Positions 11,118 through 20,872 of a DNA stretch of 64,000 nucleotides are shown here, piece by piece. Under the pieces are notes generated by a model. That model searched no databases. It had not been told where the DNA came from and worked only from the letters and a program-made list of their open reading frames with translations. Position numbers and translations under genes: made by a program. Within the stretch, counting starts at the first letter, position 1; every line of letters starts with the position of its first letter. The DNA is from Ascarosepion bandense (taxonomy: Eukaryota; Mollusca; Cephalopoda; Sepiida; Sepiidae), in assembly GCA_037127315.1 (NCBI GenBank), contig JBBBDQ010001156.1:2351001-2415000 (forward strand), given 5' to 3'.

Positions 11118-11580
11118 CTAGCAGTATAGCCCGGCGTTGCTCGGGTGTAATGAAAGGTCAGACTCAGCCTAAAGAATATTTGTGGGAAGTTTGAGAGAAT
11201 CGGATAAAAAATTGTGGATTTGTATTCAGACAGATAAACAGACACACACAGAAATATATTTCCTTTTATATATATGTATCATTGATTTTCTGCACTATTG
11301 TGAGAACTGCAACCTTGAAACTTCTGAATATCATTTCTTATGTCTTTGCCTATGAGTGTATCAAATTTGTTTAAAATCGGACCAATCCTTCTATAACCCG
11401 ATTTTTTCGATTATCGATTTCTTTATCGGGATTACGTCGACACAAAACTTAGCTAAGAACACTCGCAGACGCTTATAGTACAATTATGTAAATTTTCAAG
11501 AAAATCGGTTCAGCCGTTTTGGAATCTATAGGTAACGGAAACACACACACACAGACAAAGTTCCATTTATAAATAAGTGT
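11118..11580 (-). mobile_element. Repeat family C pieces, two partial copies
   Basis: 11118-11270 begins with the family end actagcagtatagcccggcg and jumps to the other end (ggaagtttgagagaatcgg), so it is internally deleted. 11290-11580 matches, in reverse, the block at 13722-13990 (cttgaaacttctgaatat, gataatcgaaaaaat and ttcttgaaaatttaca equivalents). No coding sequence. Confidence 0.6.
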
Positions 11581-12217
11581 AGATTCTATCTTCGGTCTTT
11601 ACGGAATGCAGGATAAACATCTGTATTTCGTGTGTCTACATTTACCTTAATGAATTAACGTATTTGTTATTAAATTACCCCATAATAATTTAATAAAATT
11701 TAATAAAAACAATACTAATAATAAAGGCGAGGCAGTTATTATTATCATCTTATAATACTGCTTCTTTTTATTTATAGTTCCCGACTACGTTACATTCTTC
11801 CATTACCTCAGTTAAATCTTGGGTCGTTCCTGTTTGATCGTTGAGTCGTTCCTGTTTGATTTCGAGGATAGAGACGGAAAAAAGGATAGATCAAAGAAGC
11901 CGTTTGGCCTCAGAAAAAGGAAATGAAAAAAAGAAAAAGAGAAAGAAAAAAGGAAAGAAAGAAAAGGCGATAACACTTTTATTGGTTTAACGTCTGCTTC
12001 TGTGAAATGGAAAATGCCAATGTTCAATCATTTCATTTTAATCTCTTATTTCTTTAATTAATAGCAGACATTCATATTTATGATTGTCACTGCTACATTC
12101 TAGCTTACTTTTTAAGCTCAAATATTTAACGGGGCAATAGGAGATTATCCACGGAGATTTTATAGGCTCGAAACTCGCAAGGAGGAATAAGAAGCATAAA
12201 AAAACTTTTTTTTTTTT
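11581..12217. other. AT-rich and A-rich low-complexity DNA
   Basis: Includes an AAAGAAAAAGG-type purine run at 11915-11970. Short minus-strand frames here are Phe/Leu-rich shadows of it. Nothing else is recognised. Confidence 0.4.
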
Positions 12218-12353
12218 CAATTGGAGTAGATAGATCTATCTAACGCCCGGTTCACACTCCACCCACGTCTATTGAACAGGTAAAGAGGCTCATCCTTTGT
12301 TCCCTGTTTAGGATGTGGTTTCCGGCTTTCTCTTTTCCACTCTTCTCACTTGG
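12218..12353 (+). mobile_element. SINE with LINE-shared tail, 3'-truncated copy
   Basis: Begins caattggagtagatag after a T run, contains cccggttcacactccaccc, and runs to ttttccactcttctcactt. The shared 3' tail is absent. It is immediately followed by a second, complete copy in the same orientation, again after a T run. Confidence 0.75.
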
Positions 12354-12363
12354 CTTTTTTTTT

Positions 12364-12562
12364 CAATTGGAGTAGATAGACTAAACTATCACCCGGTTCA
12401 CACTGCACCCACGTCTATTGAACAGGTGAAGAGGCTCATCCCTTGTTCCCTGTTTAGGATGTGGTTTCCGGCTTTCTCTTTTCCAATCTTTTCACTATTA
12501 CGTAGCCCACTGCACATCAGTGGCATTACCGCATTGCTCGGGGTGATACGATTAAAAAAAAA
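12364..12562 (+). mobile_element. SINE with LINE-shared tail, full copy
   Basis: Runs from caattggagtagatagac through the possible B-box ggttcacactgcaccc to the tail cattgctcggggtgatacg and a poly(A) at 12553-12561. It is nearly identical to the copies at 6093-6290 and 58303-58523. The adjacent truncated copy suggests either tandem insertion or unequal exchange. Confidence 0.8.
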
Positions 12563-12599
12563 GAAAGAGAAAAACCTCGTCATTTTTACGCAGGGAGTT

Positions 12600-13380
12600 A
12601 AATAGGGAGGGGAAGTGATGAGAAAGGATGGTTAGATATAGGAAATGTCAGAAGAAGGGTGATAGGCGGGTAAGGATACCGATAATGAGGGTTGGGGAGA
12701 TGATGAGAGTGTTTGAGAGAATAGATGCAAGTTAGTGTGATAGGAGGTGTCTATTGACCTTACAATTAAACTCCTGGAGATTGTAGCTGTCGGGGAAGCA
12801 GGCATGTGGAAAGTAATTCCACAGGCGGGAAGCGCGAAAAAGGAAGCTGTTGGAGTATAAATTACGGTTACATCTTATCTGTTTCACTGTAAAAGAGTGA
12901 GATCTAGTTGCTAATCTAGTATCTCGTGTAAATTCGTACCTAGGCGGCACCAATGATCTAAGTTCTTCGGAGCAGAAGCCGTGAAAGTATTTATAGAAGA
13001 GGCACAGGGAAGCCACGTCACGCCGGTGAGAGAGAGTAGTTACAGCCGGTCTGCCAAGTCAGTATCGATCACGTGACAGATTCTCTGTTGTAGTTTATCA
13101 AGAAGCCCGAGGAGAGTAGCAGGGGCACCCGACCAGATGTGGCAGCAGTATTCAATACACGTGCGGATGGTAGATTTATGTATGTGCAAGATAGATTCAG
13201 ACGGGAAAAACTTCCGGGTCCTGCACAGAGAACCGACTTTCATAGCAGCGGAATTAGCAATGGATTCGATATAGTCATTCCATTTGAGGTCCGCCGAGAG
13301 TGTAAGGCCAAGGAGACGTAGTGTTTTACTCTCAGGGAGGCAAGCCTGGTCCATGCTAATGGGAGGTAGGTGCGATCATC
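12600..13380 (-). pseudogene. Jockey-type LINE 3' fragment
   Basis: The 3' UTR block (12600-12760) is followed on the minus strand by two open frames: 12732-13016 (VASLCLFYKYFHGFCSEELR-like region, ending in NCKVNRHLLSH) and 13040-13354 (LGLTLSADLKWNDYIESIA, ILHIHKSTIRTCIEYCCHIW). These correspond to the region after the RT domain. A frameshift lies between them near 13030. The copy is 5'-truncated near 13380, just before the RT catalytic motifs would appear. It is closely related to 32899-34770 and 41645-42473. Confidence 0.85.
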
Positions 13381-13721
13381 ATTTTTGTAGATTTATGTTT
13401 TTACAATTGAAAGATTTTTTTGTAAATATAGCTTGAAGACAGATAGACATAATGTCGAAATATTGTTGAACATTTTCAAACAGTGGGTTTTTCTTTGTTT
13501 TTATTTCCTTAAAGCGCGCTCTTCTCTTAAATGTGAAAAAATATTAGAGGAGTTACGTCAGACACTTTGTTTATTGTCATTTCGTTGGGATTATGCTGCA
13601 TACACATTTTTCTTTAGGGTCACAACAAGAGACTTGCCTTCAGGAACGGCTTCATGACATTTTTCACTGATCATTTTTTTGTAAAAAGTAAAAACCTAAG
13701 ATCTCATACATCTAATCTAAA
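13381..13721. other. Unassigned spacer
   Basis: No recognisable repeat or domain; the 74-codon plus frame at 13433-13657 has no motif. Confidence 0.35.
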
Positions 13722-14215
13722 CTTATTTATAAATGGAACTTTGTCTGTGTGTATGTGTCTGTGTGTGTGTCTATCCGTTACCTATAGACTGAACCGACTT
13801 TCTTGAAAATTTACACAGTTGTACTACAAGTGTTTGTTCTTAACTAGGTTTTGTGTCGAGGGACCCCCGATAAATATCGAAAATTTGATAATCGAAAAAT
13901 TGGGTTATAGAAGGAGTGGTCCGATTTTAATCATATTTGATACACTCATAGACAAAGACATAAGAAACGATATTCAGAAGTTTCAAGGTTACAGTTCTCG
14001 AGGAAAAAACTTATTTGATATCAATACCAGGAAATCAAAATTTGACTTACATCCATTCGTTTTTCTTTCAGTTTACGGTTTCGCTTTAACTGTAAACAAC
14101 TATTGCTTTTTAGTCGTTCGTGCCAACGTTCAAAGAGTTTGAGCTCCAGGACCATGGATCAGTTTTAAAACCTTCCTTACACCCAAGCAACGCCGGGCTA
14201 TACTGCTAGTTTTAC
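13722..14215 (+). mobile_element. Repeat family C variant
   Basis: Starts aacttatttataaatggaac and a GT-rich run, contains cccccgataaatatcgaaaa and ends caacgccgggctatactgct. The same start and middle recur at 16333-16650, and the same end at 17050-17080 and 48900-48930. The 107-codon open frame inside it (13819-14142) has no recognisable domain and is broken in other copies. I treat it as non-coding repeat. Confidence 0.6.
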
Positions 14216-14442
14216 ATAAATAACGATTTTCGTTATAAGCTTTTGAGTATATTTTTGCTTTCTTTAAATCGGGGCTATCAGAAAATATTTCTAATCAATC
14301 TGAGTGTTCAAACCACAAATAGAATTATTAATGTCTTCATGTGACATATCTTTTAGATTTGCCTTTCAACATGCTTGTCATGTGATTTTTTTTTTGTTTT
14401 TGTTTTGTTTGTGATCTATAAATATATATTACAATGTGAAAA

Positions 14443-14937
14443 GGCTTACGGCCTATCACGTTGAATACACCGGTTCGCGCTTGATCAGCGAAGTTAAGAA
14501 ACGTTGAGCCTGGTCAGTACTTAGATGGGTAACCGCTTGGGAATACCAGGTGCTGTAAGCTTTTAGTGACGGATGTGCGTTATGGTGCAGTGGATGTCGG
14601 CTTGGAAAGAGAAATCGGTGAGCCGAGTTCGAATTCCAGTTGAATACCCTGCTTTCACTTCAGCACTGGTACCCTTGGGAAAGGTATTAATCTGTCCCTT
14701 TCCTCCAGTTATGGGTTAAATAACAAGGGTAGGACTTGGGGACCCTGCCCTTAAAAACAAATCCTAATGAATCTTGATACTCGAAAAAGAAAAACGTATT
14801 ACTTGACACAAAACTTATATAAAAACTTGTTGAAAGAAAAAGGTATTACCAGCAATAAATAAATAAAGTTGAGTTGGCAATAAATGACTCGCCGAGGTTG
14901 ATTTGCCATAAAAGCAAAACAACCAACCAACCAACCA
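14443..14937 (+). mobile_element. 5S-tRNA composite SINE, complete, with target duplication
   Basis: Four parts are visible: a 5S rRNA-like module (14444-14562), a tRNA-like module with A-box tggtgcagtgg and B-box gttcgaattcc (about 14570-14645), a unique body shared with other SINEs (cacttcagcactggtaccc, ttgggaaaggtattaatc, cagttatgggttaaat), and an (AACC)n tail. Flanks are acaatgtgaaa at 14431-14441 and acaatctgaaa at 14938-14948, an 11-bp target-site duplication with one difference. The two flanks show that 5S and tRNA parts were inserted together as one 495-bp unit. Related copies: 48960-49170 and 50985-51283, both minus. Confidence 0.85.
14444..14562 (+). rRNA. 5S rRNA-like sequence (5' module of composite SINE)
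   Basis: It reads like an animal 5S rRNA end to end: the start gcttacggcc, cacgttgaa-acaccggttc, gatcagcgaagttaagaaac, cctggtcagtacttagatgg, and the end ggaataccaggtgctgtaagc. The internal promoter blocks (A box around agttaag, the intermediate element and the C box around gatgggtaaccgc) are recognisable. Differences from the usual animal 5S are mainly C-to-T and G-to-A changes plus one missing C near 14456. That fits a retroposed, CpG-decayed copy rather than a functional rRNA gene. It joins the tRNA-like module after only about six bases. Confidence 0.8.
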
Positions 14938-15263
14938 ACAATCTGAAATATTTGCCATGTCAATAAGAAAACATATTCTGTTTTTGTAGACTTTGATGAA
15001 GATTCTTGCTTATCTTTGATTGTAAAGTTCCATAAATTTGTTAGAGGTCGTATCCCTGTAACCGGGTGTAGGTGATGTTCATCCCAGATTCTTACAGCTT
15101 CCTTCCATAAAATAGTGCATATTTTCCAGTGCCGATATTATTCTACTCTATCATGACGGGATTTTATATTCAGTAGGTGCAAACCCTGTGCAACCTGATA
15201 CAAGATGGCCAATTGTGACTGTATATCTATCACTGAATCTGCATTTTATTACTACTACTATGT

Positions 15264-16080
15264 TGTCATTTTTCATCATATTTTGAATTCTGTTATGGCC
15301 GCACTACTTACCAATTATGCGGGAAGACCAAAGGCAGGTCGTGGTGTGATGTTATGGCTCCAGTTCATGTTTTTCTATCTCCCCTAACATCCTTAGCGTT
15401 ACATAGACAAAGTTCTCCTTAGTGTGTGGGCTGTACTTAACAAGACAATTTTTTGTATATCTCTTAAGCTGGGGTTTCCAGGGATTCTTTCAATGTGTTG
15501 TTTTGTTCCATTTTTATAATTCCAAGTGCACCTACAATAACTGGCACGATTCTTTCCACATTTTTTGATTTCAATTTCCAGGTCTTTATATTTTGACAGT
15601 TTTTCAAATTCCTTGGTTCCTATGTTCCTATCCGCTGGACAAGCCATATCAGTTAATAGGCAAGTATTTTCTTTCTGTTTTTTTACAATGATGTCCGGAC
15701 TATTTGTTTCAATATTTCTCTGTAGATGGTGTAATCCCATAGAATGGTGACATCTTCTATTTCTGTAACCGGTGCAGGGTGATGTTCATATCAGTGTTTG
15801 TTTACCCATAGAATGGTGACATCTTCTATTTCTGTAACCGGTGCAGGGTGATGTTCATATCAGTGTTTGTTTACCCATAGAATGGTGACATCTTCTATTT
15901 CTGTAACCGGTGCAGGGTGATGTTCATATCAGTGTTTGTTTACCCATAGAATGGTGACATCTTCTATTTCTGTAACCGGTGCAGGGTGATGTTCATATCA
16001 GTGTTTGTTTACATATTTTCCATAGTGTTTGCATATTGTCTAGTTTAAATATTGCCCCACTCTATCGTGACGATTTTTAT
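15264..16080 (-). pseudogene. RLE-type (R4/Dong-like) LINE, 3' fragment, copy 0
   Basis: The minus frame 15399-15740 encodes the endonuclease part: ETNSPDIIVKKQKENTC, DMACPADRNIGTKEFEKL and NPSLRDIQKIVLLSTAHTL. It lacks the RT. The 3' UTR lies at 15264-15398 next to a degenerate TTA/TAC run. The part upstream is a 69-bp unit present four times (15736-16011). On the minus strand each unit reads ...KH, stop, YEHHPAPVTEIEDVTILW: the tryptophan codon TGG of the better copies is TGA here. The 5' end abuts TTA repeats at 16080. Confidence 0.8.
15736..16011. repeat. 69-bp tandem repeat x4 inside the RLE LINE
   Basis: Units start at 15736, 15805, 15874 and 15943 with cccatagaatggtgacatc and are essentially identical. 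The period is a multiple of three, so it would preserve frame, but each unit contains a stop in the LINE frame. The other RLE copies have this segment once. Confidence 0.95.
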
Positions 16081-16332
16081 ATTATTATTATTACTATTTT
16101 TGTTATTGTTGTTGTTGTTGTTGTTGCCATTATTCTATTTAGTTTCTGTTGTATATTAATTTCCTTCGGGGCCTCAAAGAGAGAGTAGAAATAGTATTAT
16201 GACATTTTTCGCAGTACATTTGTATAAAAATAAAACAAGATGACATCAGACACATTTTAAATAGATAACAGCTTTCGTCGACTGTGAGCCGAGTTTAATA
16301 AAAATATTTTTTGTCTTTAAGGCATAAATTGG
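16081..16332. other. Simple repeats and unassigned DNA
   Basis: (ATT)n then (TTG)n runs at 16081-16125, followed by unassigned sequence. Confidence 0.5.
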
Positions 16333-16651
16333 CAGAGAATCTAAACTTATTTATAAATGGAACTTTGTCTCTGTGTGTGTATGTGTCAGTGTGTGAGTTA
16401 CCTATAGAATTCGAAACAGCTGAACCAATTTTTTTGAAAATTTACACAGTATATAAGTGTCTGCGAGTGTTCTTAGCTAGATTAGGTGTCGAGGTACCCC
16501 CGATAAATATCGAAAATCGATAATCGAATAAATCGGGTTATAGAGACAGTGGTCCGATTTTAATCAAATTTCTTACAGTCATAGACAGAGACATAAGAAA
16601 CGATATTCCGAAGTTTCAAGGTTGCAGTTCTTACAATAGTGCAGAAAATCG

Positions 16652-16698
<47 letters not shown>

Positions 16699-17080
16699 CA
16701 AGATGTTTGTGTGTGTGTGTGTGTGTCTGTTTATCTGGCTGTATGTCTGTATTTTTTTCAGCCCTTTTATTTTAGTTTTTGATTCGGGTTTGTCTCTCAG
16801 TAGATATAATTGTAGTTCTTAGTCTCAGCCATGATACTATTTACTCAGAGGACTTATTTAGCCTTCAAAATTCAGTTTACGACGAAAAAAACTTATTTGA
16901 TATCGATACCAGGAAATCAAAATTGGACTTACTTCCATTCATTTTTCTTTCAGTCTAAGGTTTTGCTTTAACTGGAACCAACTATTGCTTTTTAGTCTTT
17001 CGTGCCAACCTCCAAAGAGTCTGAGCTCCAGGACAATGGACTAGTTTAAAAGTTTTCATTACACCCGAGCAACGCCGGGC
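16333..17080 (+). mobile_element. Repeat family C copies, two partial units joined by (TA)n
   Basis: 16333-16650 matches the first half of 13722-14215. 16656-16694 is (TA)n. 16695-17080 matches the ends of the longer copy at 47550-48390, finishing ccgagcaacgccgggctat. The interior of the second unit is largely deleted. Confidence 0.6.
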
Positions 17081-17540
17081 TATGTTAGTCCTTCAATAAA
17101 TCTATCAGAACCTTTTTCAGTCAAACCAAGATTTACAGCCACAAATGAAATTTTAAATATCTCTATGTATCACATTTTTTTAAAATTTCCATTTCAAGCT
17201 CCGTGTATTTTTTATTATCATTGTTGTTATTATTTTTGTATTCATCATCATAATCTTTATCATAATTATTATTATTTAAACATACTTTTTCACGCAATAT
17301 CTTTTTTTCGTGATTTTATTTTTATGAAAACCTCCAGCATGTTTGTCACTTTCATTTTCCAAATCCTGACATATTTGTATTCCCTCCAAATCTTCTTCAG
17401 AAATCCCATTTACTTTCAATAAATCCTCTTCGTCCCCACTAACCTTTCTATCACATTCGTCCTAATCACTGCACTACTTTTATTTTTACCTTCACTCACC
17501 AATCTTGTGATTGCTTTATTTTTTTTATTTTCATTTTTTT
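17081..17540. other. AT-rich DNA, weak RLE-LINE family B resemblance
   Basis: 17100-17160 (aaatctatcagaacctttttc..aaatgaaattttaaatatctc) loosely resembles 34930-34995, the 3' end of the second RLE-LINE family. The rest is T-rich low complexity. Confidence 0.3.
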
Positions 17541-17910
17541 TACAATTACAGAGCAGCACAGATTATTACATCGCGTCGAATTCCAGTTAAAAACAGCAAT
17601 CCTGAGTCTGGTGCTAACGCAATTAGTTTCCTTCTATCTAGACACAACCACCTGAATGAAAGAAATGACGCCATCTTTACGGCAACCCACATTTTTGCGA
17701 CTGGAGCCTCGTTATCGATTTGGCAAAGCTGAATCGACTGGTCGGTTTGGCTTGCCGAAGTTCGATCTCTCCTCCTCCCCCTTTCTCTATCTCTCACTTT
17801 CTCTGACTCTCTCTTTCTCCGAGACATGTGCCCCTGTATCAGGGCGATCAGCGACCAGGGCCCGAAGAAATGACATCATGCTAAGATCTGGCTCAGTTCA
17901 GAAATAACAT
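17541..17910. other. Non-repetitive, more GC-balanced segment
   Basis: This stretch lacks the repeats that fill the rest of the window and has overlapping open frames on both strands (17546-17827 minus, 17656-17907 plus), with a CT-rich run at 17766-17820. No protein family is recognised. It could contain an exon or promoter of an unseen gene or be unique spacer; sequence alone does not decide. Confidence 0.3.
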
Positions 17911-18061
17911 GTTGCGACTGTGTACACATCAAACGATCCTGTTAACGACTTAGCCCGGGAAATAGACGGATTTCAAGAAATGTGTTTATCTGATCTGGAC
18001 ATATGTGTGCAGTTGAGGAGATGAAAAAATACAGAATATAACAGTGCAGTGAACATGGAAC

Positions 18062-18117
<56 letters not shown>

Positions 18118-18257
18118 TATCGAGGCAGCAGATAATTTTCTAAACATATACTGTTAAATATAAGAGACAATGAATGTCTATTACGTTTAAGCCAAAATCC
18201 GATGTTTAGAACGGCTCATGATTAAACATAATGACATTCATTTTCTCTTATATTTAA

Positions 18258-18299
<42 letters not shown>
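17911..18299. other. Unassigned DNA with TA and TC runs
   Basis: (TA)n at 18067-18114 and (TC)n(TA)n at 18259-18299. Between them is unassigned AT-rich sequence in which atgtcattcat..tctcttatattta forms an imperfect inverted repeat with 18145-18180. Confidence 0.5.
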
Positions 18300-18595
18300 T
18301 ATATCATATTAGTCATACCCATACAAGCCTGTTTCGCTGTATCACAGCTCATCAGTGTCGCTAGACACATCCACTTGCTTCTGGCCGAGATCGAAACTCG
18401 ACCGATTTGGTGTCACTCAGAGTCGCTACTCTCTAAGCCATAGGCGCATGGAATCAGTGAAGGGAAATTTTAACGTGTTGTATATAAGCAGTGTATACAC
18501 GCGCCAGTCACCGAAAGAACTCAATTCATTTCGGAAGAGTCAAGCATATAGCAGAAGTGGAAACTCTTTTAAAAATTTTATTCTCCATATATATA
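18300..18595 (-). mobile_element. Hammerhead-bearing tRNA-like SINE, copy at 18.3 kb
   Basis: On the minus strand there is a 140-bp block shared with the copies at 61.2 and 62.5 kb, then a tRNA-like module with A-box-like tggcttagagagtag and B-box-like gagtttcgatctc, then about 35 bp, a hammerhead motif (18317-18360), and a TA-rich 3' end. It has no ORF with a known domain. The orientation follows from the order of A and B boxes and from the microsatellite at the 3' end. Confidence 0.7.
18317..18360 (-). ncRNA. Hammerhead ribozyme motif (core intact, stem I weakened)
   Basis: On the minus strand the core CTGATGA (18355-18349) is followed by GCTG, a TGATA loop, CAGC, then GAAAC (18335-18331). 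Stem II is thus four perfect pairs. Stem III pairs AC with GT around AGGCTT, placing the scissile site after GTA. Stem I would be CGACA against TGGGT, which pairs only in its first two positions, so this copy may be inactive. The catalytic core nucleotides are all as expected for a type I hammerhead. Confidence 0.7.
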
Positions 18596-18639
18596 TTCGA
18601 GGGATACGTTGTCGCTATGTTGTATTTTTAATTTCGTGT

Positions 18640-19300
18640 GTGTACCTTGTTTGTATTTAATTCTGTCAACTGCACATTATAGTAGGGTATGTTGGGCACC
18701 GGTTGTGAGAAAAAGAGTACATGACACAATTCACTCTGCCAGGAAACTGGGAACGGCATGCCGTAGTGCTCAGGATTTGCGTCGAAATCTCCAACAAGAA
18801 CATTTCAGAGGCTTTGGGTGTCAATATGAAGACAGCACGCAGGATACGGAAATAATTTGATTATATATCCAGTCAACCTCATACTGTTTGGAGTGATCAT
18901 GAGTGATGGCGACGTTATGTCTTCATTCATCCTTCTACACAACCTCAGACTCAACAGCTCTTTGCAGAGTTAGTGCTGGCATGGGTCAAGGAAGTAGATG
19001 CCTGGCAACAGGACTGTGCACAATCTCACACAAGTAGGAGAACGTAGTCATCAACGTCAGACAATTTCTGTGAGCGCATCACTCTTTACATCTGGCTACT
19101 TAACTCCCCATACTGCAACCCCCTTTGATTATTACGTGTAGGGCGCAGTTGAGCGAGAGAACAACAAGACTCCTTGTAATTCCAAAGAAGGCAAAGATTA
19201 TGGTAACGTTCACCAACTTAAAGAGGGGACTGTCCAGAAGAGATGCAGGAGAAGCATCCTGAGGCAGTGATTAAAGCCGCTGACAATTTTATTAAATTTA
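18640..19300 (+). pseudogene. Decayed mariner-family transposase
   Basis: Pieces in changing plus frames match mariner transposase: VMSDGDVMSSFI (interior), then TPFDYYV-stop-GAVERENNKTP, which corresponds to the third catalytic aspartate region (PDxNPxDYxVWG), then KRGLSRRDAGEAS near the C-terminus. Several frameshifts and stops break it. No clear terminal inverted repeats are seen. It begins just after the SINE at 18.3 kb. Confidence 0.7.
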
Positions 19301-19437
19301 TTATTTCCACATATTGTTGTGTAATTTTGGTAAATATATCTGTTTCAATGAGATATCAGTATTATTTTTAGTTTTGATTAATTTACACAATTAATCCATG
19401 ACTACACATACATACATACATATATTCCCTCACTCTT

Positions 19438-19468
<31 letters not shown>

Positions 19469-19469
<1 letters not shown>

Positions 19470-19592
19470 ATTTTTAAAAGATTTTAGGTTATTACAATGG
19501 GTAATACATATTTCACCGCGTCCTGACGAGCCGCATCAGGACGCGGTGAAATATGTATTACCCATTGTAATAACCTAAAATCTTTTATAAAT
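19469..19592. repeat. Perfect 51-bp inverted repeat with 9-bp loop
   Basis: Left arm 19476-19526 and right arm 19536-19586 are perfect reverse complements; the loop is cgagccgca. Pairing continues with one mismatch to 19469/19592. The centre contains a hammerhead core (see next entry). The sequence just right of it (taaattaaataaatgaattt, then gttcgtctctatcaaaattt) is shared with 62430-62510, so this is one element family rather than a random hairpin. Confidence 0.95.
19523..19560 (+). ncRNA. Hammerhead-like core at palindrome centre
   Basis: CTGACGA at 19523-19529 is followed by stem II CCGC/GCGG (19531-19534 with 19543-19546, a G-T pair outside) and GAAA at 19548-19551. Downstream atatgtattaccca matches the position of the cleavage strand in the 62.3-kb copies. 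The strand upstream of the core is the mirror arm and does not form the expected stem I, so activity is doubtful. It is probably the collapsed remnant of an inverted pair. Confidence 0.5.
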
Positions 19593-20089
19593 TATATTAC
19601 TGCTAAATTAAATAAATGAATTTAACATTGAGTTCTCTTCAGTTCGTCTCTATCAAAATTTACCTGGATTGTATACCAAGTGTACTATGTTAAATATATT
19701 AAAAGAATTCCGACATAACTACAATATATATGTAAAAGGACAATATGAATAATAGACAAAAAGAAAATTTCGTCCCCTGATAAACTTTATCAAGGTAAAT
19801 GTGAGGATTATATTTTAGAACAAAGTTTTATAAGAAAAATGTTGCTAGTTTTTTTATTTTTATTTTTAATTAAAGAGATGCTCTTAAGTATTCAAGTTAA
19901 ATAAAATGTTTCGGTAAATTATTTAAATATTAATTGCATGGAAAAAATCATCATTAACTCACTTCCGTTTACATTATATCAAACTGAGTCACTTAGCGTC
20001 TTCCATAATGTACTTAGACACCTTTTGTTTTCTTTTTGTTTGTCTTACGTCTATTGGTCTACCTAGAAGAGAAATCTTAAAAAAGGAAA
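19593..20089. other. AT-rich DNA
   Basis: The first ~90 bp belong to the palindrome element family. The rest is unassigned. Confidence 0.4.
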
Positions 20090-20172
20090 CGTGCTCTCCG
20101 GCAAGGTTCGAACCTACGTCCCCGTCGTTTCAGAGAAAATACTGATTTAACTAGCGCTTTAGACATCTTCGT
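20090..20172 (-). other. tRNA-like sequence (possible SINE head)
   Basis: On the minus strand gatgtctaaagcgctagtt could serve as a D-arm/A-box, and gtaggttcgaaccttgccgg contains a perfect-looking B-box (ggttcgaacc). The spacing suits a tRNA with a long variable arm (Leu/Ser type). A clean acceptor stem is not evident, so it is more likely a SINE head or dead tRNA than a working gene. Confidence 0.4.
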
Positions 20173-20872
20173 CACAGAAAGCGTCTAGAGTTTCCTTTAA
20201 GAATGTTCGTGAAAACCCTTCATAAAAGAAATTGTCTTTGTTTACACCAGGGTACAAAACAAAACAGATATGAATACTTACGAAAAAGCACTATTTCAGG
20301 CTTTGTCTGATTGGTGTAAGACATGTCAAATCTAATGAAGGCTTTCCCTAACGAACAGAGGTTCAAAAACTGCCAAAAAGTGCAAATATTCCTAACAAAA
20401 ATTCTCGGTTATTGAGGCCAGTAAATGTAAATAAAAATACTGTTTAAATATAAATAACAGATACGAGTATCCTTTACAAATATGGTTTAAACAAATAAAT
20501 TAAAAATATATAAAATTTTTAGGAGAGATAAATCTAAAATTTAGAAGTAGCATTATTTAATAAAATGACAGAGAAAGCACAACAGATTGTCTAGCAGAGT
20601 CAGTAATCAAACCAGAAATATGGTTTTAATATACCGGGGATTTAGTATTCCGAAGCGTAAGTGTTTCGTTCTGATAATGAAAACGATTGCGTTAGCATTT
20701 CTTCCAGGTCACTCCAACAACAGGTATTGTTTAGTATAATATTTTTAAATAAGATGGATTGGCAGAAACGGCATCATGGGATACATAAACAAAGTCATTG
20801 TTCTATAAGGTATTTAGATAGATATGTGGAGAATAAGATATATTGACTGATAACAAAGATAGTGTTGTGGAT
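20173..20872. other. Unassigned AT-rich DNA
   Basis: No domain or known repeat; the 61-codon frame at 20661-20846 has no motif. Confidence 0.35.

Larger units (their letters stand above)
14220..15263 (-). pseudogene. Fragment of a second RLE-LINE family, split by a composite SINE
   Basis: 15030-15245 aligns, diverged, with the zinc-knuckle and endonuclease-proximal region of the RLE LINE at 24640-24860 (accgg-tg-aggtgatgttcat, then tctatcatgacgg, then a degraded cysteine motif). 14280-14400 resembles the 3'-proximal block seen at 34950-35010 (gaattattaatgtc-tcatgtgacatat). The two parts were one element before the SINE at 14443-14937 landed in it. No open frame survives. It ends against the next RLE copy at 15264. 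Confidence 0.55.

Noticed and set aside
14444..14562. Functional 5S rRNA gene
   Set aside because: Fused to a SINE, bounded by a target duplication, and carries decay-type substitutions and a deletion.
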